Assembly: GCF_016900655.1 (NCBI RefSeq)
Contig: NZ_JACJKH010000001.1
Span: 62,001 to 126,000, forward strand
From: Drancourtella massiliensis
GTDB taxonomy: Bacteria > Bacillota > Clostridia > Lachnospirales > Lachnospiraceae
Direction: 5' to 3'
Length of the DNA: 64,000 nucleotides
The notes beneath the pieces were generated by a model, which was not told the origin of the DNA, made no database searches, and saw nothing but the letters and a program-made list of their open reading frames with translations. How positions within the stretch are numbered: position 1 is the stretch's first letter; each line of letters opens with the position of its first letter. This document shows, piece after piece, positions 1 through 9,911 of the stretch. Position numbers and translations under genes: made by a program.

Positions 1-450
1 ATCGGAAAATATATTTCTATTCTAAACCGTCAGTCACAGAAGTATCTGCACCATCTGGTGGAGCAGTACGGGATCGGCTATTCCAGCTATTATTTTGTCA
101 TGTATATTGGGGCCAATCCAAAGTGCAGCCAGAGAGAGATGTGCGATTCCATGGCCATGGATCAGGCAATGGCGACGAGAGAGATGCGTCGCCTCGAGAA
201 AAGTGGATATATAATCAGGGAAAAACGTCCGGGAAATGCAAAAACATACGAAATTTCGCTTTCAGAAAGCGGAGAAAAACTGTATCTGAAGCTGAAAGAC
301 AAGTTGACGGAATGGTGGGGAGAACTGCTGGCCGAGAGCGAAATCGATCCGGAGCCGTTTTCCGAACAACTGCGAATACTGGCAAAAGCCGCCCATGAGA
401 AGGCCGCGGGAATGGAAAATCAGGAAAAACGAACCAAAAAGACAAGGTAA
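1..450 (+). CDS. MarR-family transcriptional regulator (5' end outside window)
   Basis: The frame is open from the first base, so the start codon lies upstream of the window. The visible 149 residues carry a winged helix-turn-helix of MarR type: a first helix (IGKYISILNRQSQKYL), the recognition region (CSQREMCDSMAMDQAMATRE) and a wing ending in EKRPGNAKTYEISLSESG. The tail is basic (GMENQEKRTKKTR). MarR proteins are dimeric DNA-binding repressors or activators that often sense small ligands. The target is unknown. The next gene, gdhA, has its own promoter, so co-transcription is not implied. Confidence 0.85.
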   Translation: MGKYISILNRQSQKYLHHLVEQYGIGYSSYYFVMYIGANPKCSQREMCDSMAMDQAMATREMRRLEKSGYIIREKRPGNAKTYEISLSESGEKLYLKLKDKLTEWWGELLAESEIDPEPFSEQLRILAKAAHEKAAGMENQEKRTKKTR

Positions 451-457
451 AAAATTC

Positions 458-486
458 TTGACAATGACATGAAAATGCTTTACAGT
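458..486 (+). promoter_or_regulatory. Predicted sigma-A promoter of gdhA
   Basis: TTGACA (458-463), a 17-bp spacer and TACAGT (481-486), about 60 bp before the gdhA start codon. Confidence 0.65.
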
Positions 487-541
487 GTTAAAGAAGAAAA
501 GCGATGTATGTTTATGCAGACTTTTTTAGGAAAAGAAGTAG

Positions 542-1888
<1,347 letters not shown>

Positions 1889-2011
1889 AAATTTCCGCAA
1901 AATAAAGACGCAGATTCATTGAGATCCTGCTATAACAGTCTGAAACGGAAAAAGCCGCAAAGACCACCAAAAAAAGTGAAAAAATCTATGTCAAAAAAGA
2001 TAAAAAAAGTG

Positions 2012-2041
2012 TTGACATTTATCAGATGTTAATAGTATAAT
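2012..2041 (+). promoter_or_regulatory. Promoter of the tRNA-Val/Met cluster
   Basis: TTGACA (2012-2017), an 18-bp spacer and TATAAT (2036-2041), about 35 bp before the first tRNA. The rest of the interval after gdhA (1889-2011) shows no gene. Confidence 0.8.
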
Positions 2042-2047
2042 AATCAA

Positions 2048-2069
2048 GCGGGTTGCGAAAGCGACCCGC
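2048..2069 (+). other. Hairpin at the 5' end of the tRNA precursor
   Basis: GCGGGTTGC, a GAAA tetraloop and GCGACCCGC form a 9-bp stem (one G-T pair) starting about 7 nt after the -10 box. It would cap the 5' end of the primary tRNA transcript. No U-tract follows, so it is not a terminator. Confidence 0.6.
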
Positions 2070-2076
2070 GATATAT

Positions 2077-2149
2077 GGGATCTTAGCTCAGCTGGGAGAG
2101 CATCTGCCTTACAAGCAGAGGGTCATAGGTTCGAGCCCTATAGGTCCCA
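2077..2149 (+). tRNA. tRNA-Val (anticodon TAC), copy 1
   Basis: A full cloverleaf can be folded. The acceptor GGGATCT pairs with AGGTCCC, the anticodon stem TCTGC/GCAGA encloses loop CTTACAA (anticodon 2110-2112), and the T arm carries GGTTCGAGC. The discriminator is A. The 3' CCA is not encoded. Confidence 0.95.
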
Positions 2150-2173
2150 TTTCGTAAGAAATTACGAACATAT

Positions 2174-2247
2174 GGCGGGATAGCTCAGTTGGCTAGAGCA
2201 TACGGTTCATACCCGTAGTGTCGCTGGTTCGAATCCAGTTCCCGCTA
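2174..2247 (+). tRNA. tRNA-Met (anticodon CAT), elongator type, copy 1
   Basis: The cloverleaf has acceptor GGCGGGA paired with TCCCGCT (terminal G-T) and anticodon stem TACGG/CCGTA around loop TTCATAC. The G-C-rich anticodon stem triplet and the 1-72 mismatch of initiator tRNA are absent, so this is an elongator. CCA is not encoded. Confidence 0.9.
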
Positions 2248-2254
2248 TTCATAT

Positions 2255-2327
2255 GGGATCTTAGCTCAGCTGGGAGAGCATCTGCCTTACAAGCAGAGGG
2301 TCATAGGTTCGAGCCCTATAGGTCCCA
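2255..2327 (+). tRNA. tRNA-Val (anticodon TAC), copy 2
   Basis: The tRNA sequence is identical to the copy at 2077-2149. It is the second unit of a tandem Val-Met duplication. The spacers differ slightly between the two units. Confidence 0.95.
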
Positions 2328-2353
2328 TTTCTTATGAAAATTACAAAACATAT

Positions 2354-2427
2354 GGCGGGATAGCTCAGTTGGCTAGAGCATACGGTTCATACCCGTAGTG
2401 TCGCTGGTTCGAATCCAGTTCCCGCTA
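2354..2427 (+). tRNA. tRNA-Met (anticodon CAT), elongator type, copy 2
   Basis: The tRNA sequence is identical to the copy at 2174-2247. It is the last gene of the four-tRNA transcript and is followed by a terminator. Confidence 0.9.
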
Positions 2428-2445
2428 CTACAAATTCATAAGTAC

Positions 2446-2473
2446 AAAAAAAGAGACGAAAGTCTCTTTTTTT
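2446..2473 (+). terminator. Rho-independent terminator of the tRNA cluster
   Basis: AAAAAAAGAGAC, loop GAAA, GTCTCTTTTTTT: a perfect stem followed by its own T-tract, 18 bp after the last tRNA. Confidence 0.9.
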
Positions 2474-2492
2474 GTTGTGTTTTACTTTCGGC

Positions 2493-2630
2493 GGGGACGT
2501 GTTCCGATACAAAGGTACACGACGTAAATGACCAAAAAACCCCAGAAACCCGCATAAAATAAGGCAAAACTCAAATTGTCAGATTTTTTCCATCGGGGAC
2601 AGGTTCCGATACACCGGAACACGTCCCCGA
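2493..2630. repeat. Palindromic REP/MITE-like element
   Basis: GGGGACGTGTTCC at 2493-2505 is matched exactly, inverted, by GGAACACGTCCCC at 2616-2628, bounding a 136-bp segment. Inside it, TCGGGGACAGGTTCCG (2593-2608) pairs with CGGAACACGTCCCCGA (2615-2630) at 14 of 16 positions. A third copy of the same palindrome lies at 53736-53771. No coding sequence is present. The form resembles dispersed palindromes mobilised by REP-associated transposases, but no such transposase is in this window. Confidence 0.7.
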
Positions 2631-2686
2631 TAATTTGGCAATAATTCTAAATAATTCTTAATATTTCTGGAATATGGTTTTTTGCG

Positions 2687-2715
2687 TTGTATCTGGCAGA
2701 CTTTTTAGATATAAT
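2687..2715 (+). promoter_or_regulatory. Promoter of the ABC ATPase/permease pair
   Basis: TTGTAT (2687-2692), a 17-bp spacer and TATAAT (2710-2715) predict transcription from about 2722. This excludes translation from upstream in-frame start codons and supports the ATG at 2747. Confidence 0.6.
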
Positions 2716-2746
2716 ATTGAAAAAATCGAACGAAAAGGGGAAGGAT

Positions 2747-3457
2747 ATGGAATTACGTTTAAATAATCTGAAGAAATCTTTTGGCAGCAAGGTGGTTTTG
2801 CATGATTGTTCCTTTGTGTTTGAAAAGGGAAAGATTTATGGGCTTCTTGGGCGTAATGGAGCTGGTAAGACGACGTTGTTTAATTGCCTGAGCGATGAGA
2901 TTCAGCCGGATTCAGGGGCTGCTATGCTCTGGGACGGAGAGAGCGAGCGGGAGATAATGCCGGATGAGATTGGATATGTGTTTTCGGTGCCGGTGCTTCC
3001 GGATTTTTTGACGGGTGAAGAGTTTGTGCGGTTTTTTATGGATATTAACAGGGACAGGATTGAGCCGGGGACGAGTGCGGAAGCGTATTTTGATCTGGTG
3101 CAGATTGACCAGGAGGACAGGAAGAAGCTGATCAAGGGATATTCTCATGGAATGAAGAATAAGCTTCAGATGATTTGTTTTATGATCTCAAGGCCGCCGG
3201 TGATTCTTCTGGATGAGCCGCTGACTTCACTGGATGTAGTTGTTGCGCTGGAGATGAAGCGTCTTCTGCGCAGTATGCAGAAGGATCATGTGATCATTTT
3301 TTCTACGCATATTCTGCAGCTTGCGACGGATCTCTGTGATGAGATCGTCATTTTAAGTGACGGGAGACTCAGGCAGATCGACCATGAGATGTTGAAGCAG
3401 AAGGATTTTGAAGAACAGATCATTGAATTATTGAAGGATGAGGAAAGCCATGGTTAG
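2747..3457 (+). CDS. ABC transporter ATP-binding protein
   Basis: The 236-residue nucleotide-binding subunit has Walker A GRNGAGKTT, Walker B VILLDEPLTSLD and an H-loop in IIFSTH. The signature motif is degenerate (YSHGMKNKL in place of LSGGQ), as is common in ABC-2-type export systems. It probably hydrolyses ATP for the membrane partner that begins within its last codons (8-bp overlap). The start at 2747 follows AAAAGGGGAAGG and lies downstream of the predicted promoter. The substrate is unknown. Confidence 0.85.
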   Translation: MELRLNNLKKSFGSKVVLHDCSFVFEKGKIYGLLGRNGAGKTTLFNCLSDEIQPDSGAAMLWDGESEREIMPDEIGYVFSVPVLPDFLTGEEFVRFFMDINRDRIEPGTSAEAYFDLVQIDQEDRKKLIKGYSHGMKNKLQMICFMISRPPVILLDEPLTSLDVVVALEMKRLLRSMQKDHVIIFSTHILQLATDLCDEIVILSDGRLRQIDHEMLKQKDFEEQIIELLKDEESHG

Positions 3458-5081
3458 AACATTACAGCAGATTATTATGTTAAAAGCAACAATTGTGACG
3501 AATACGTTCCTGTATTATCTGAAGAGACTGTGGGTGATCGGGAAGCATGTTCCGGACAGTGTGTATGGGAATCGGGAACTGAAGATGGTGCTTGCGGTGT
3601 TGTTTACAATTCTTGGTCAGGTTTTCAGTCTGGCGGGGAAGGCGCTTTACATATTTCTTTTTGCTGTCCTTCCGGCACTTTTTGCTGGTACGGCGGAAAG
3701 TGGAGTGAGATTTGACAGTCTGGTTCAGATCCTGTTCTTTTTGTCCTGTATCATGGGACCGCTTCAGGATAGTGTGGTCTTTAAAGTAACGAAAGAGAAA
3801 TTTACCGCGATACGGTACATGAAAATGGATGTGGAAAAGTATACAAAGGTATATCTTCTTTACTGTTATATCCCGTTCGCATTGTATTTTCTGATTTGCA
3901 TCATGACAGCTTCCTGGTTTACGGGAGGAAGTATTGCAGACGGTATATGTCTCTGGATTGTCATTGTGATGATGCGTGCTGCGGGCGAGGCGTTTCAGGT
4001 ATGGCTGTATGACCGGAAAGGGATTGTGTTCTCCAGAAAAACCGGATGGGTATGGACAATTATTTTTCTGTCCGTTGCCGGTGCATATACTGTGTTCGTG
4101 CCGTGGGGACCATTTTTGACTGCAGAGAGACTGTTCCATCCTGTTTTACTTGTTCTGATTTGTGTTGTGGGTGTGATTTCGGCGTGGTATATTCTGTCAG
4201 GATACCGTTGTTACCGCCGGAAACTCCACAGGACGGTAGAAGAGCAATGGCTGTTTTCTTCTATTGTCAATCAATCCACCCAGGCGGCAAATGAGAAGTC
4301 TGTGGGAATTCGGGAGCAGGATCTGCATGCAGACAGCAGAAAGATGGCGGGAGTGGAAAAGCTTCACGGCTATGAATACTTTAATGCTTTGTTTTTCCTG
4401 AGGCACAGGAGGCAGATTCTAAGACCGGTGTACTATCGTCTGGCGGCAGTCGTGGGCTTTTTTATCGCAGGTGTGATGTTCAGAGTGGGAATGCCGGAAG
4501 TAGCGTATCTGGGAGCAGAAAACCTTCCGGATTTCCTTCCGATTTTCGTTTTTGTTATGTATATGATGACGGTGGCTGACAAGGCCTGCAAGGCAATGTT
4601 TTATAATTGCGATAAAAGTATGCTGAAATTCGGTTTCTACCGGAATCCAAAGACGCTTCTATCCAATTTCCGGATCCGTCTGGTAAAAATCGCGGGGTAT
4701 AATCTGGTGATCGGAGCTGCAATCTGTGCAGCGGTAGGAGGATTTCGTGGAATCTGCGGTATCTGGAATTTTGGACAGAACATGTTTTTGTTTTGTGCGG
4801 CAGTACTGATGCTTTCTGTGTTCTTTACCGTGCATCACCTGTTTTTGTACTACGTATTCCAGCCGTATTCTGAAGAGATGAATGTAAAAAATCCGTTTTT
4901 TCAGGCGATTAATATGGCGGTCTATCTGATTTGTTTTCTGTGTTATGAGCTTCAGGCAAACGGTACTCTCACAGGAAATCTTCCGTTTACCGCAGGCGTG
5001 CTGGTTGTGACACTTGCCTATATTGTGGCGGCGCTCATTCTGGTGTACCGCTATGCCCCGAAAATGTTCCGCGTTAAATAA
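3450..5081 (+). CDS. ABC transporter membrane protein (ABC-2 type, substrate unknown)
   Basis: The 543-residue polytopic protein has about ten or more hydrophobic segments. Examples lie near residues 55-75 (FSLAGKALYIFLFAVLPALF) and 185-255, with a late cluster from residue 345 to the C terminus. A hydrophilic loop sits near residues 260-320. The start ATG at 3450 has GAGG six bases upstream and overlaps the ATPase stop by 8 bp, so the two are translationally coupled and likely form one exporter. I recognise no specific family beyond large ABC-2-like permeases. Confidence 0.7.
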   Translation: MVRTLQQIIMLKATIVTNTFLYYLKRLWVIGKHVPDSVYGNRELKMVLAVLFTILGQVFSLAGKALYIFLFAVLPALFAGTAESGVRFDSLVQILFFLSCIMGPLQDSVVFKVTKEKFTAIRYMKMDVEKYTKVYLLYCYIPFALYFLICIMTASWFTGGSIADGICLWIVIVMMRAAGEAFQVWLYDRKGIVFSRKTGWVWTIIFLSVAGAYTVFVPWGPFLTAERLFHPVLLVLICVVGVISAWYILSGYRCYRRKLHRTVEEQWLFSSIVNQSTQAANEKSVGIREQDLHADSRKMAGVEKLHGYEYFNALFFLRHRRQILRPVYYRLAAVVGFFIAGVMFRVGMPEVAYLGAENLPDFLPIFVFVMYMMTVADKACKAMFYNCDKSMLKFGFYRNPKTLLSNFRIRLVKIAGYNLVIGAAICAAVGGFRGICGIWNFGQNMFLFCAAVLMLSVFFTVHHLFLYYVFQPYSEEMNVKNPFFQAINMAVYLICFLCYELQANGTLTGNLPFTAGVLVVTLAYIVAALILVYRYAPKMFRVK

Positions 5082-5083
5082 TG

Positions 5084-5111
5084 TTCCCGAAAAATCAGTA
5101 GTTTTTGGGAA
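5084..5111 (+). terminator. Hairpin after the ABC permease gene
   Basis: TTCCCGAAAAA and TTTTTGGGAA form a stem with one bulged G, directly after the stop codon. No T-tract follows beyond the stem, so termination efficiency is uncertain. Confidence 0.45.
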
Positions 5112-5184
5112 GAATATGTTAAAATAAGATGGAAAAGAGTACAATACAGGACAGATGAACGCGAAAAGGAAAGGAGGAGTCTTA

Positions 5185-5748
5185 TTGAGAGTAGGAATGG
5201 GATATGATGTCCATAAATTGACAGAAGGAAGAGACTTGATTATCGGAGGGGTGAAGATTCCATATGAAAAGGGGCTTTTGGGTCATTCGGACGCGGACGT
5301 GCTTTTGCATGCGGTCATGGATGCGCTTCTCGGCGCCGCGGCCCTTGGAGATATCGGTCTTCACTTTCCGGATACAGACGAAACATACAAAGGAGCATCC
5401 AGCCTGAAACTTCTGGAACAGGTTGGAGAGCTTCTTGATGAACACTTATATGTGATTGAAAATATCGATGCGACAATCATTGCGCAGCGGCCAAAGATGC
5501 GTCCGCATATTGATGCCATGCGGGAAAATATTGCAAGGACGCTTGCCATTGATGTGGATCAGGTCAACATCAAGGCAACTACGGAAGAAGGTCTTGGATT
5601 TACCGGAAGCGGAGAGGGAATTTCCGCCCAGGCAGTCTGCTGCATTGAAAAGGCAACGAATTTCAGCTATGACGTGACGTGGCAGGAAGGCGGATGCCGG
5701 GGATGCCCTGGATGTCACGGTGTGTCGGATGACCGGGTGATGGAATGA
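5185..5748 (+). CDS. ispF: 2-C-methyl-D-erythritol 2,4-cyclodiphosphate synthase
   Basis: IspF makes MEcPP in the non-mevalonate isoprenoid pathway. The zinc-binding motif GYDVH (Asp8, His10) and the conserved [18 protein letters not shown] and [10 protein letters not shown] blocks are present, as is GEGISAQAV near the usual C terminus. I chose the TTG at 5185 because AGGAGG lies 7 bp upstream and it places RVGMGYDVH at the N terminus; an upstream ATG at 5155 has no such site. The protein is 187 residues, about 25-30 longer than usual. The extra tail contains GCRGCPGC, a possible Cys cluster not part of the known fold. Confidence 0.9.
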   Translation: MRVGMGYDVHKLTEGRDLIIGGVKIPYEKGLLGHSDADVLLHAVMDALLGAAALGDIGLHFPDTDETYKGASSLKLLEQVGELLDEHLYVIENIDATIIAQRPKMRPHIDAMRENIARTLAIDVDQVNIKATTEEGLGFTGSGEGISAQAVCCIEKATNFSYDVTWQEGGCRGCPGCHGVSDDRVME

Positions 5749-6914
5749 AAATAAGAAAGCTGAAACAAGAGGAGCACAGAATGACCCGATCGCTCTGGGA
5801 AGAGATTTTTACGGAGGACGACGAGGCGTTTCTTGATTATTATTATCAGGTGAAAACGGCGGAGAATTCCATCTATATCATAGAAGAAGAGGACGGGCCG
5901 GTCTCCATGCTGCAGCTTAATCCATATCCGGTGCAGTTTTTGGGGGAAACATGCCTGCTTCACTATATTATAGCGGTGGCGACAAAGATGGAATATCGGG
6001 GACGGGGTTATATGACGCGGCTTTTGGAAAAGTCTGCCAAAGACATGTATCAGGCAGGAGAGCCGTTTACCTATCTGATGCCGGCCGCGGAGGAAATTTA
6101 TTATCCGCACGGATTCCGGTTTGTCTATCGTCAGCTCCGGATAGAGGGGAAACCATCCGGAGAAAAAGGACAAGACGGGACTTTGGCAGGATGCCAGGTG
6201 CGATACGCCGGGGAATCGGACTGCCGGGCACTTGCCTGTTTTGCGGAGAAACTGCTTGGACAGATGCCTTTCGTCCGTGCAGCCCGGACAGAACGTTATT
6301 ACAGAACGATCTTAAAAGAACAGCAAAGCGAAGGCGGAGGAATCCTGCTTACGGAAAAGGACGGAAAACCGACCGGATTTGTCGTTTATGGATGTTATGA
6401 AGGAAAGGCAGAGCTTCGGGAGCCGCTGTTCGAGAAAAAAGAAGACTGGGAGCAGATCCTCGCGTTTCTGAATGAGGAACCGGTAAAAACCGTCCAGATT
6501 TCAGGGACCCGCCCGGAGGATGCGGCATGGCTTAAAGAAGAACTGGAAGGAGCCGAAGAAAAGGAAGTTCCGGTGATCATGGTCCGGATCGTCCATCTTC
6601 AGCACTTTCTGGAACGGTTCCTTGCCCGGAGCAATTTTGAGATCCGGCTTCATATAGAAGATGGACTGATTTCGGAAAATACCGGATACTGGGAGATCCG
6701 GGGACAGGAGGGACAGACTTTATCTGTCCGGAAAACCAAAGCCTCCAAAGAGGCGGAAACGGTTTCTCCGGGGGAACTTGTGACGGTATTGTTTGGCTAC
6801 CGGTCAGAGCGCAAAGAGGAGCGGGAAGTCTATGAAAACATGGGCCCGCAGATGCGAGTGCTTCTGAAGGGCACCCAACCCGCACCACCGGTATTTTTGA
6901 ATGAGATTGTATAG
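5745..6914 (+). CDS. Eis-like GNAT N-acetyltransferase
   Basis: The 389-residue protein begins in a 4-bp ATGA overlap with ispF. The N-terminal GNAT domain has the acetyl-CoA loop region [13 protein letters not shown] (about residues 86-98) and [14 protein letters not shown] before it. Total length and architecture (tandem GNAT regions plus an SCP2-like C-terminal part) match the Eis family, which acetylates amines such as aminoglycosides or protein lysines. The substrate here is unknown. The link to ispF appears positional, not functional. Confidence 0.75.
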   Translation: MKIRKLKQEEHRMTRSLWEEIFTEDDEAFLDYYYQVKTAENSIYIIEEEDGPVSMLQLNPYPVQFLGETCLLHYIIAVATKMEYRGRGYMTRLLEKSAKDMYQAGEPFTYLMPAAEEIYYPHGFRFVYRQLRIEGKPSGEKGQDGTLAGCQVRYAGESDCRALACFAEKLLGQMPFVRAARTERYYRTILKEQQSEGGGILLTEKDGKPTGFVVYGCYEGKAELREPLFEKKEDWEQILAFLNEEPVKTVQISGTRPEDAAWLKEELEGAEEKEVPVIMVRIVHLQHFLERFLARSNFEIRLHIEDGLISENTGYWEIRGQEGQTLSVRKTKASKEAETVSPGELVTVLFGYRSERKEEREVYENMGPQMRVLLKGTQPAPPVFLNEIV

Positions 6915-6968
6915 AAATGGGAGTTGACAAAATGAGAGTTATCCCATACACTATAACAACAGAAGGAT

Positions 6969-7218
6969 AGAAAAAGGCAGAGAACGGAAAGAGTAGCATA
7001 TGCATACTTTACAGAGAAGGAAGGCCGCCGGCTGAGAGCCCTCCGAAAGAACGGATATGTGAAGTGCGTCCGGGAGCCGGGTCTGCGAAGGAAAAGTAGC
7101 AGATCACGTAGGCAGTCGTTACCTGCACAGATGAGTGGAAAGGGCATCTGCCCTTTTTAATAGAGTGGAACCGCGGATCAACTTCGTCTCTTGGATGTTA
7201 TCAGGGACGAAGTTTTTC
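6969..7218 (+). promoter_or_regulatory. T-box leader controlling cysS
   Basis: The gap from 6915 to 7301 holds a T-box riboswitch. The T-box consensus is at 7161-7176 (AGAGTGGAACCGCGG). It is followed by a terminator whose arms are AACTTCGTCTC (7180-7190) and GGGACGAAGTT (7204-7214), then a T-rich run. A TGC triplet at 7065-7067 lies where a specifier codon is expected and matches cysteine, fitting the downstream gene. Uncharged tRNA-Cys would stabilise the antiterminator and permit cysS transcription. The exact Stem I limits were not folded. Confidence 0.85.
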
Positions 7219-7301
7219 TTTTTATGTGCCGGAAAAATTTTCCTGTGCGATAGAAATGCTCCGTAAGACTCTGCAAAAAAAGAAAAGGAGGAGAATGACA
7301 G

Positions 7302-8708
7302 ATGAAACTGTACAATACGATGACACGAAAAAAGGAAGAATTCGTGCCTCTGGAAGAGGGAAAGGTAAAGATGTATGTATGCGGCCCGACCGTTTATAAT
7401 TTTATTCATATTGGAAATGCAAGACCGATGATTGTCTTTGATACGGTACGCCGCTATTTTGAATACAAAGGATATGAAGTGAATTTTGTTTCCAACTTTA
7501 CAGACGTAGATGATAAGATCATTAAAAAAGCACTGGAAGAGGGCGTGACGGCAGATGAGATCGCGGCACGCTATATTGCGGAGTGCAAAAAGGATATGGA
7601 AGACCTCAACATCAAGCCGGCTACCGCAAATCCGCTGGCGACCCAGGAGATCGGCGGAATGATCGAGATGATCCGGGAACTGATTGAAAAGGGGCATGCC
7701 TATGAGAAGAACGGAACCGTTTACTTCCGTACAAGAAGTTTCAAAGACTATGGAAAGCTGTCCCATAAAAATCTGGATGACCTGCAGTCCGGCGGAAGAG
7801 AGCTTCTCGTATCCGGCCAGGACGAAAAGGAAGATCCTCTGGATTTCGTACTCTGGAAGCCGAAAAAAGACGGCGAGCCGTTCTGGGATGCACCGTGGAG
7901 TAAAGGACGTCCGGGATGGCACATCGAATGCTCGGAAATGTCCAGAAAATATCTGGGCGAGCAGATTGACATTCATGCCGGCGGCGAAGATCTTATTTTC
8001 CCGCATCATGAAAATGAGATAGCACAGTCCGAGGCATGCAACGGCAAGGAATTTGCGCGTTACTGGATGCACAATGGATTTTTAAATATTGATAATAAGA
8101 AGATGTCAAAATCTCTCGGAAACTTCCGCACTGTACGGGAGATCGGGGAGAAATATGACCTGCAGGTATTCCGGTTCTTTATGCTGAGCGCGCATTACAG
8201 AAGCCCGCTGAATTTCAGCGCGGAGCTGATGGAAGCAGCAAAGAACAGTCTGGAGCGTATTACCAATGCTGCAGACCAGCTGAAACACCTGATGGAAACA
8301 GCACAGACAGAGCAGATGACAGATGTAGAGAAAGAAAACGCGGCAAAGACTGCAGAGTTCATCAAAGAATTTGAAGACGCTATGGAAGATGACTTCAATA
8401 CAGCCGATGCCATCACTGCTATCTTTGAACTTGTAAAATTTGCCAACACAACAGCAGACGGAGAAAGCTCCAAAGAGTACGCAAAGGCACTTTTTGATCT
8501 GATTGTGCGTCTTTGCGATATCCTCGGACTGATTGTGGACAAAGAAGAGGAAATGCTGGATGCGGACATCGAGGCTCTGATCGAGGAGAGAACAAAGGCA
8601 AGGAAGGAAAAGAATTTCAAACGTGCTGATGAGATCAGGGATGAGCTTCTGGAAAAAGGAATTGTCTTAAAGGACACAAGAGAAGGAGTACAATGGAAGA
8701 GAGTATAA
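7302..8708 (+). CDS. cysS: Cysteinyl-tRNA synthetase
   Basis: CysS charges tRNA-Cys in the cytoplasm. The class I signatures are present: HIGN in CGPTVYNFIHIGNAR near residue 30, with the first zinc cysteine, and KMSKSLGN near residue 267. The other zinc ligands lie in HIECSEMS and HHENEIAQSE. At 468 residues it has family length. The start has AAAGGAGGAG upstream and follows the T-box leader. It heads a cysS-mrnC-rlmB-sigH transcript, an order shared with Bacillus. Confidence 0.97.
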   Translation: MKLYNTMTRKKEEFVPLEEGKVKMYVCGPTVYNFIHIGNARPMIVFDTVRRYFEYKGYEVNFVSNFTDVDDKIIKKALEEGVTADEIAARYIAECKKDMEDLNIKPATANPLATQEIGGMIEMIRELIEKGHAYEKNGTVYFRTRSFKDYGKLSHKNLDDLQSGGRELLVSGQDEKEDPLDFVLWKPKKDGEPFWDAPWSKGRPGWHIECSEMSRKYLGEQIDIHAGGEDLIFPHHENEIAQSEACNGKEFARYWMHNGFLNIDNKKMSKSLGNFRTVREIGEKYDLQVFRFFMLSAHYRSPLNFSAELMEAAKNSLERITNAADQLKHLMETAQTEQMTDVEKENAAKTAEFIKEFEDAMEDDFNTADAITAIFELVKFANTTADGESSKEYAKALFDLIVRLCDILGLIVDKEEEMLDADIEALIEERTKARKEKNFKRADEIRDELLEKGIVLKDTREGVQWKRV

Positions 8709-9163
8709 CGATGGAACTGGATTCGTATCTGTGTGAAGTCTTTCAGACAGAGGAACATGATATCAGAAGTTATTCCCCTTTGTCCCTTGCCTTTATCGGG
8801 GACTGTGTCTATGACCTGGTGATCAAATCGCTGATTATCAGAAAGGGAAACCGCCCGGTGAATGTTATGCAGAAAGAGACGAGCAGGCTTGTGCAGGCAT
8901 CTGCACAGTCTGCCATGATGAGGGTGATGCAGGAACATCTGACGGAAGAGGAACATGCGGTTTACCGGAGAGGGAGAAACGCAAAATCCGTTTCCCCGGC
9001 GAAGAATCAGTCCATCACGGACTATAGACGGGCAACAGGATTTGAAGCGCTGATCGGATATCTTTATCTGAAAAAAAACTACAGACGGATCGTTGATCTG
9101 ATCAAAACCGGCCTTGTCGGGCTGGAGGAAGCAGAGGAGAAGGATGAAAGACCAGAAGAATAG
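8693..9163 (+). CDS. mrnC: Mini-ribonuclease III
   Basis: The 156-residue protein is a single RNase III catalytic domain without the double-stranded RNA-binding domain. The signature is SPLSLAFIGDCVYDLVIKSL, with the acidic residue in the GD pair. In Bacillus, Mini-III matures 23S rRNA ends. The start overlaps the end of cysS by 16 bp and has AAGGAG just upstream. Synteny with cysS and rlmB supports the call. Confidence 0.92.
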   Translation: MEESITMELDSYLCEVFQTEEHDIRSYSPLSLAFIGDCVYDLVIKSLIIRKGNRPVNVMQKETSRLVQASAQSAMMRVMQEHLTEEEHAVYRRGRNAKSVSPAKNQSITDYRRATGFEALIGYLYLKKNYRRIVDLIKTGLVGLEEAEEKDERPEE

Positions 9164-9896
9164 AAATGAATCGATGATTGAAGGAAGAAATGCGGTGCTG
9201 GAAGCATTCCGCTCCGGGAAACCGGTGGATAAGCTGTACGTTCTGGACGGATGTCAGGACGGACCGGTGCGGACCATCGTACGGGAAGCAAAAAAGCACG
9301 ATACGATTTTAAACTTTGTTACAAAAGAGCGGCTTGACCAGCTCTCGGAAACAAAAAAGCATCAGGGCGTTATTGCAGTAACAGCCGCGTATGAATACTC
9401 GGATATTGAGGATATGTTCAACCTTGCGAAGAAGAAGGGGGAGGATCCGTTCCTGATCCTTCTGGATAATATCGAGGATCCGCACAATCTGGGAGCCATT
9501 ATCCGGACGGCCAATCTGGCGGGTGCCCACGGGGTGATCATTCCGAAACGCCGGGCGGCAGGATTGACCGCGACAGTCGCAAAAACATCGGCAGGGGCGT
9601 TAAACTATACTCCGGTTGCAAAGGTGACCAATCTGGTGAAAACAATGGAAGAATTAAAGGAACGGGGACTCTGGTTTGTCTGTGCCGACATGGGAGGCGA
9701 TGTGATGTACGATGTCGATCTCAAAGGGCCGATCGGGCTTGTGATCGGGAACGAAGGAGAGGGAGTTTCCAGACTCGTAAAGGAAGCATGTGATTTCACT
9801 GCGTCAATTCCTATGAAAGGAGAGATTGATTCTCTCAACGCATCTGTGGCGGCCGGCGTACTGGCTTACGAGATTGTTCGCCAGAGGACAAGGTAA
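9144..9896 (+). CDS. rlmB: 23S rRNA (guanosine-2'-O-)-methyltransferase RlmB/TrmH family
   Basis: SpoU/TrmH-family (SPOUT) methyltransferase of 250 residues. The N-terminal substrate-binding part is IEGRNAVLEAFRSG. The knotted SAM-binding motifs are DNIEDPHNLGAIIRTANLAGA, GLVIGNEGEGVSRLV and SIPMKGEIDSLNASVAAGV. RlmB 2'-O-methylates G2251 (E. coli numbering) of 23S rRNA. The ATG at 9144 has GGAGAAGG upstream and overlaps mrnC by 20 bp; a TTG at 9114 would add a poorly conserved basic decapeptide. Confidence 0.92.
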   Translation: MKDQKNRNESMIEGRNAVLEAFRSGKPVDKLYVLDGCQDGPVRTIVREAKKHDTILNFVTKERLDQLSETKKHQGVIAVTAAYEYSDIEDMFNLAKKKGEDPFLILLDNIEDPHNLGAIIRTANLAGAHGVIIPKRRAAGLTATVAKTSAGALNYTPVAKVTNLVKTMEELKERGLWFVCADMGGDVMYDVDLKGPIGLVIGNEGEGVSRLVKEACDFTASIPMKGEIDSLNASVAAGVLAYEIVRQRTR

Positions 9897-9911
9897 AGGA
9901 GCGGCAGAAAG

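Noticed and set aside
2174-2247. Possible initiator tRNA-Met
   Set aside because: The first acceptor pair is G-T and the anticodon stem lacks the three consecutive G-C pairs of initiator tRNA.
7119-8072. 317-codon minus-strand ORF opposite the T-box and cysS
   Set aside because: It overlaps a riboswitch and conserved synthetase sequence; no family features.
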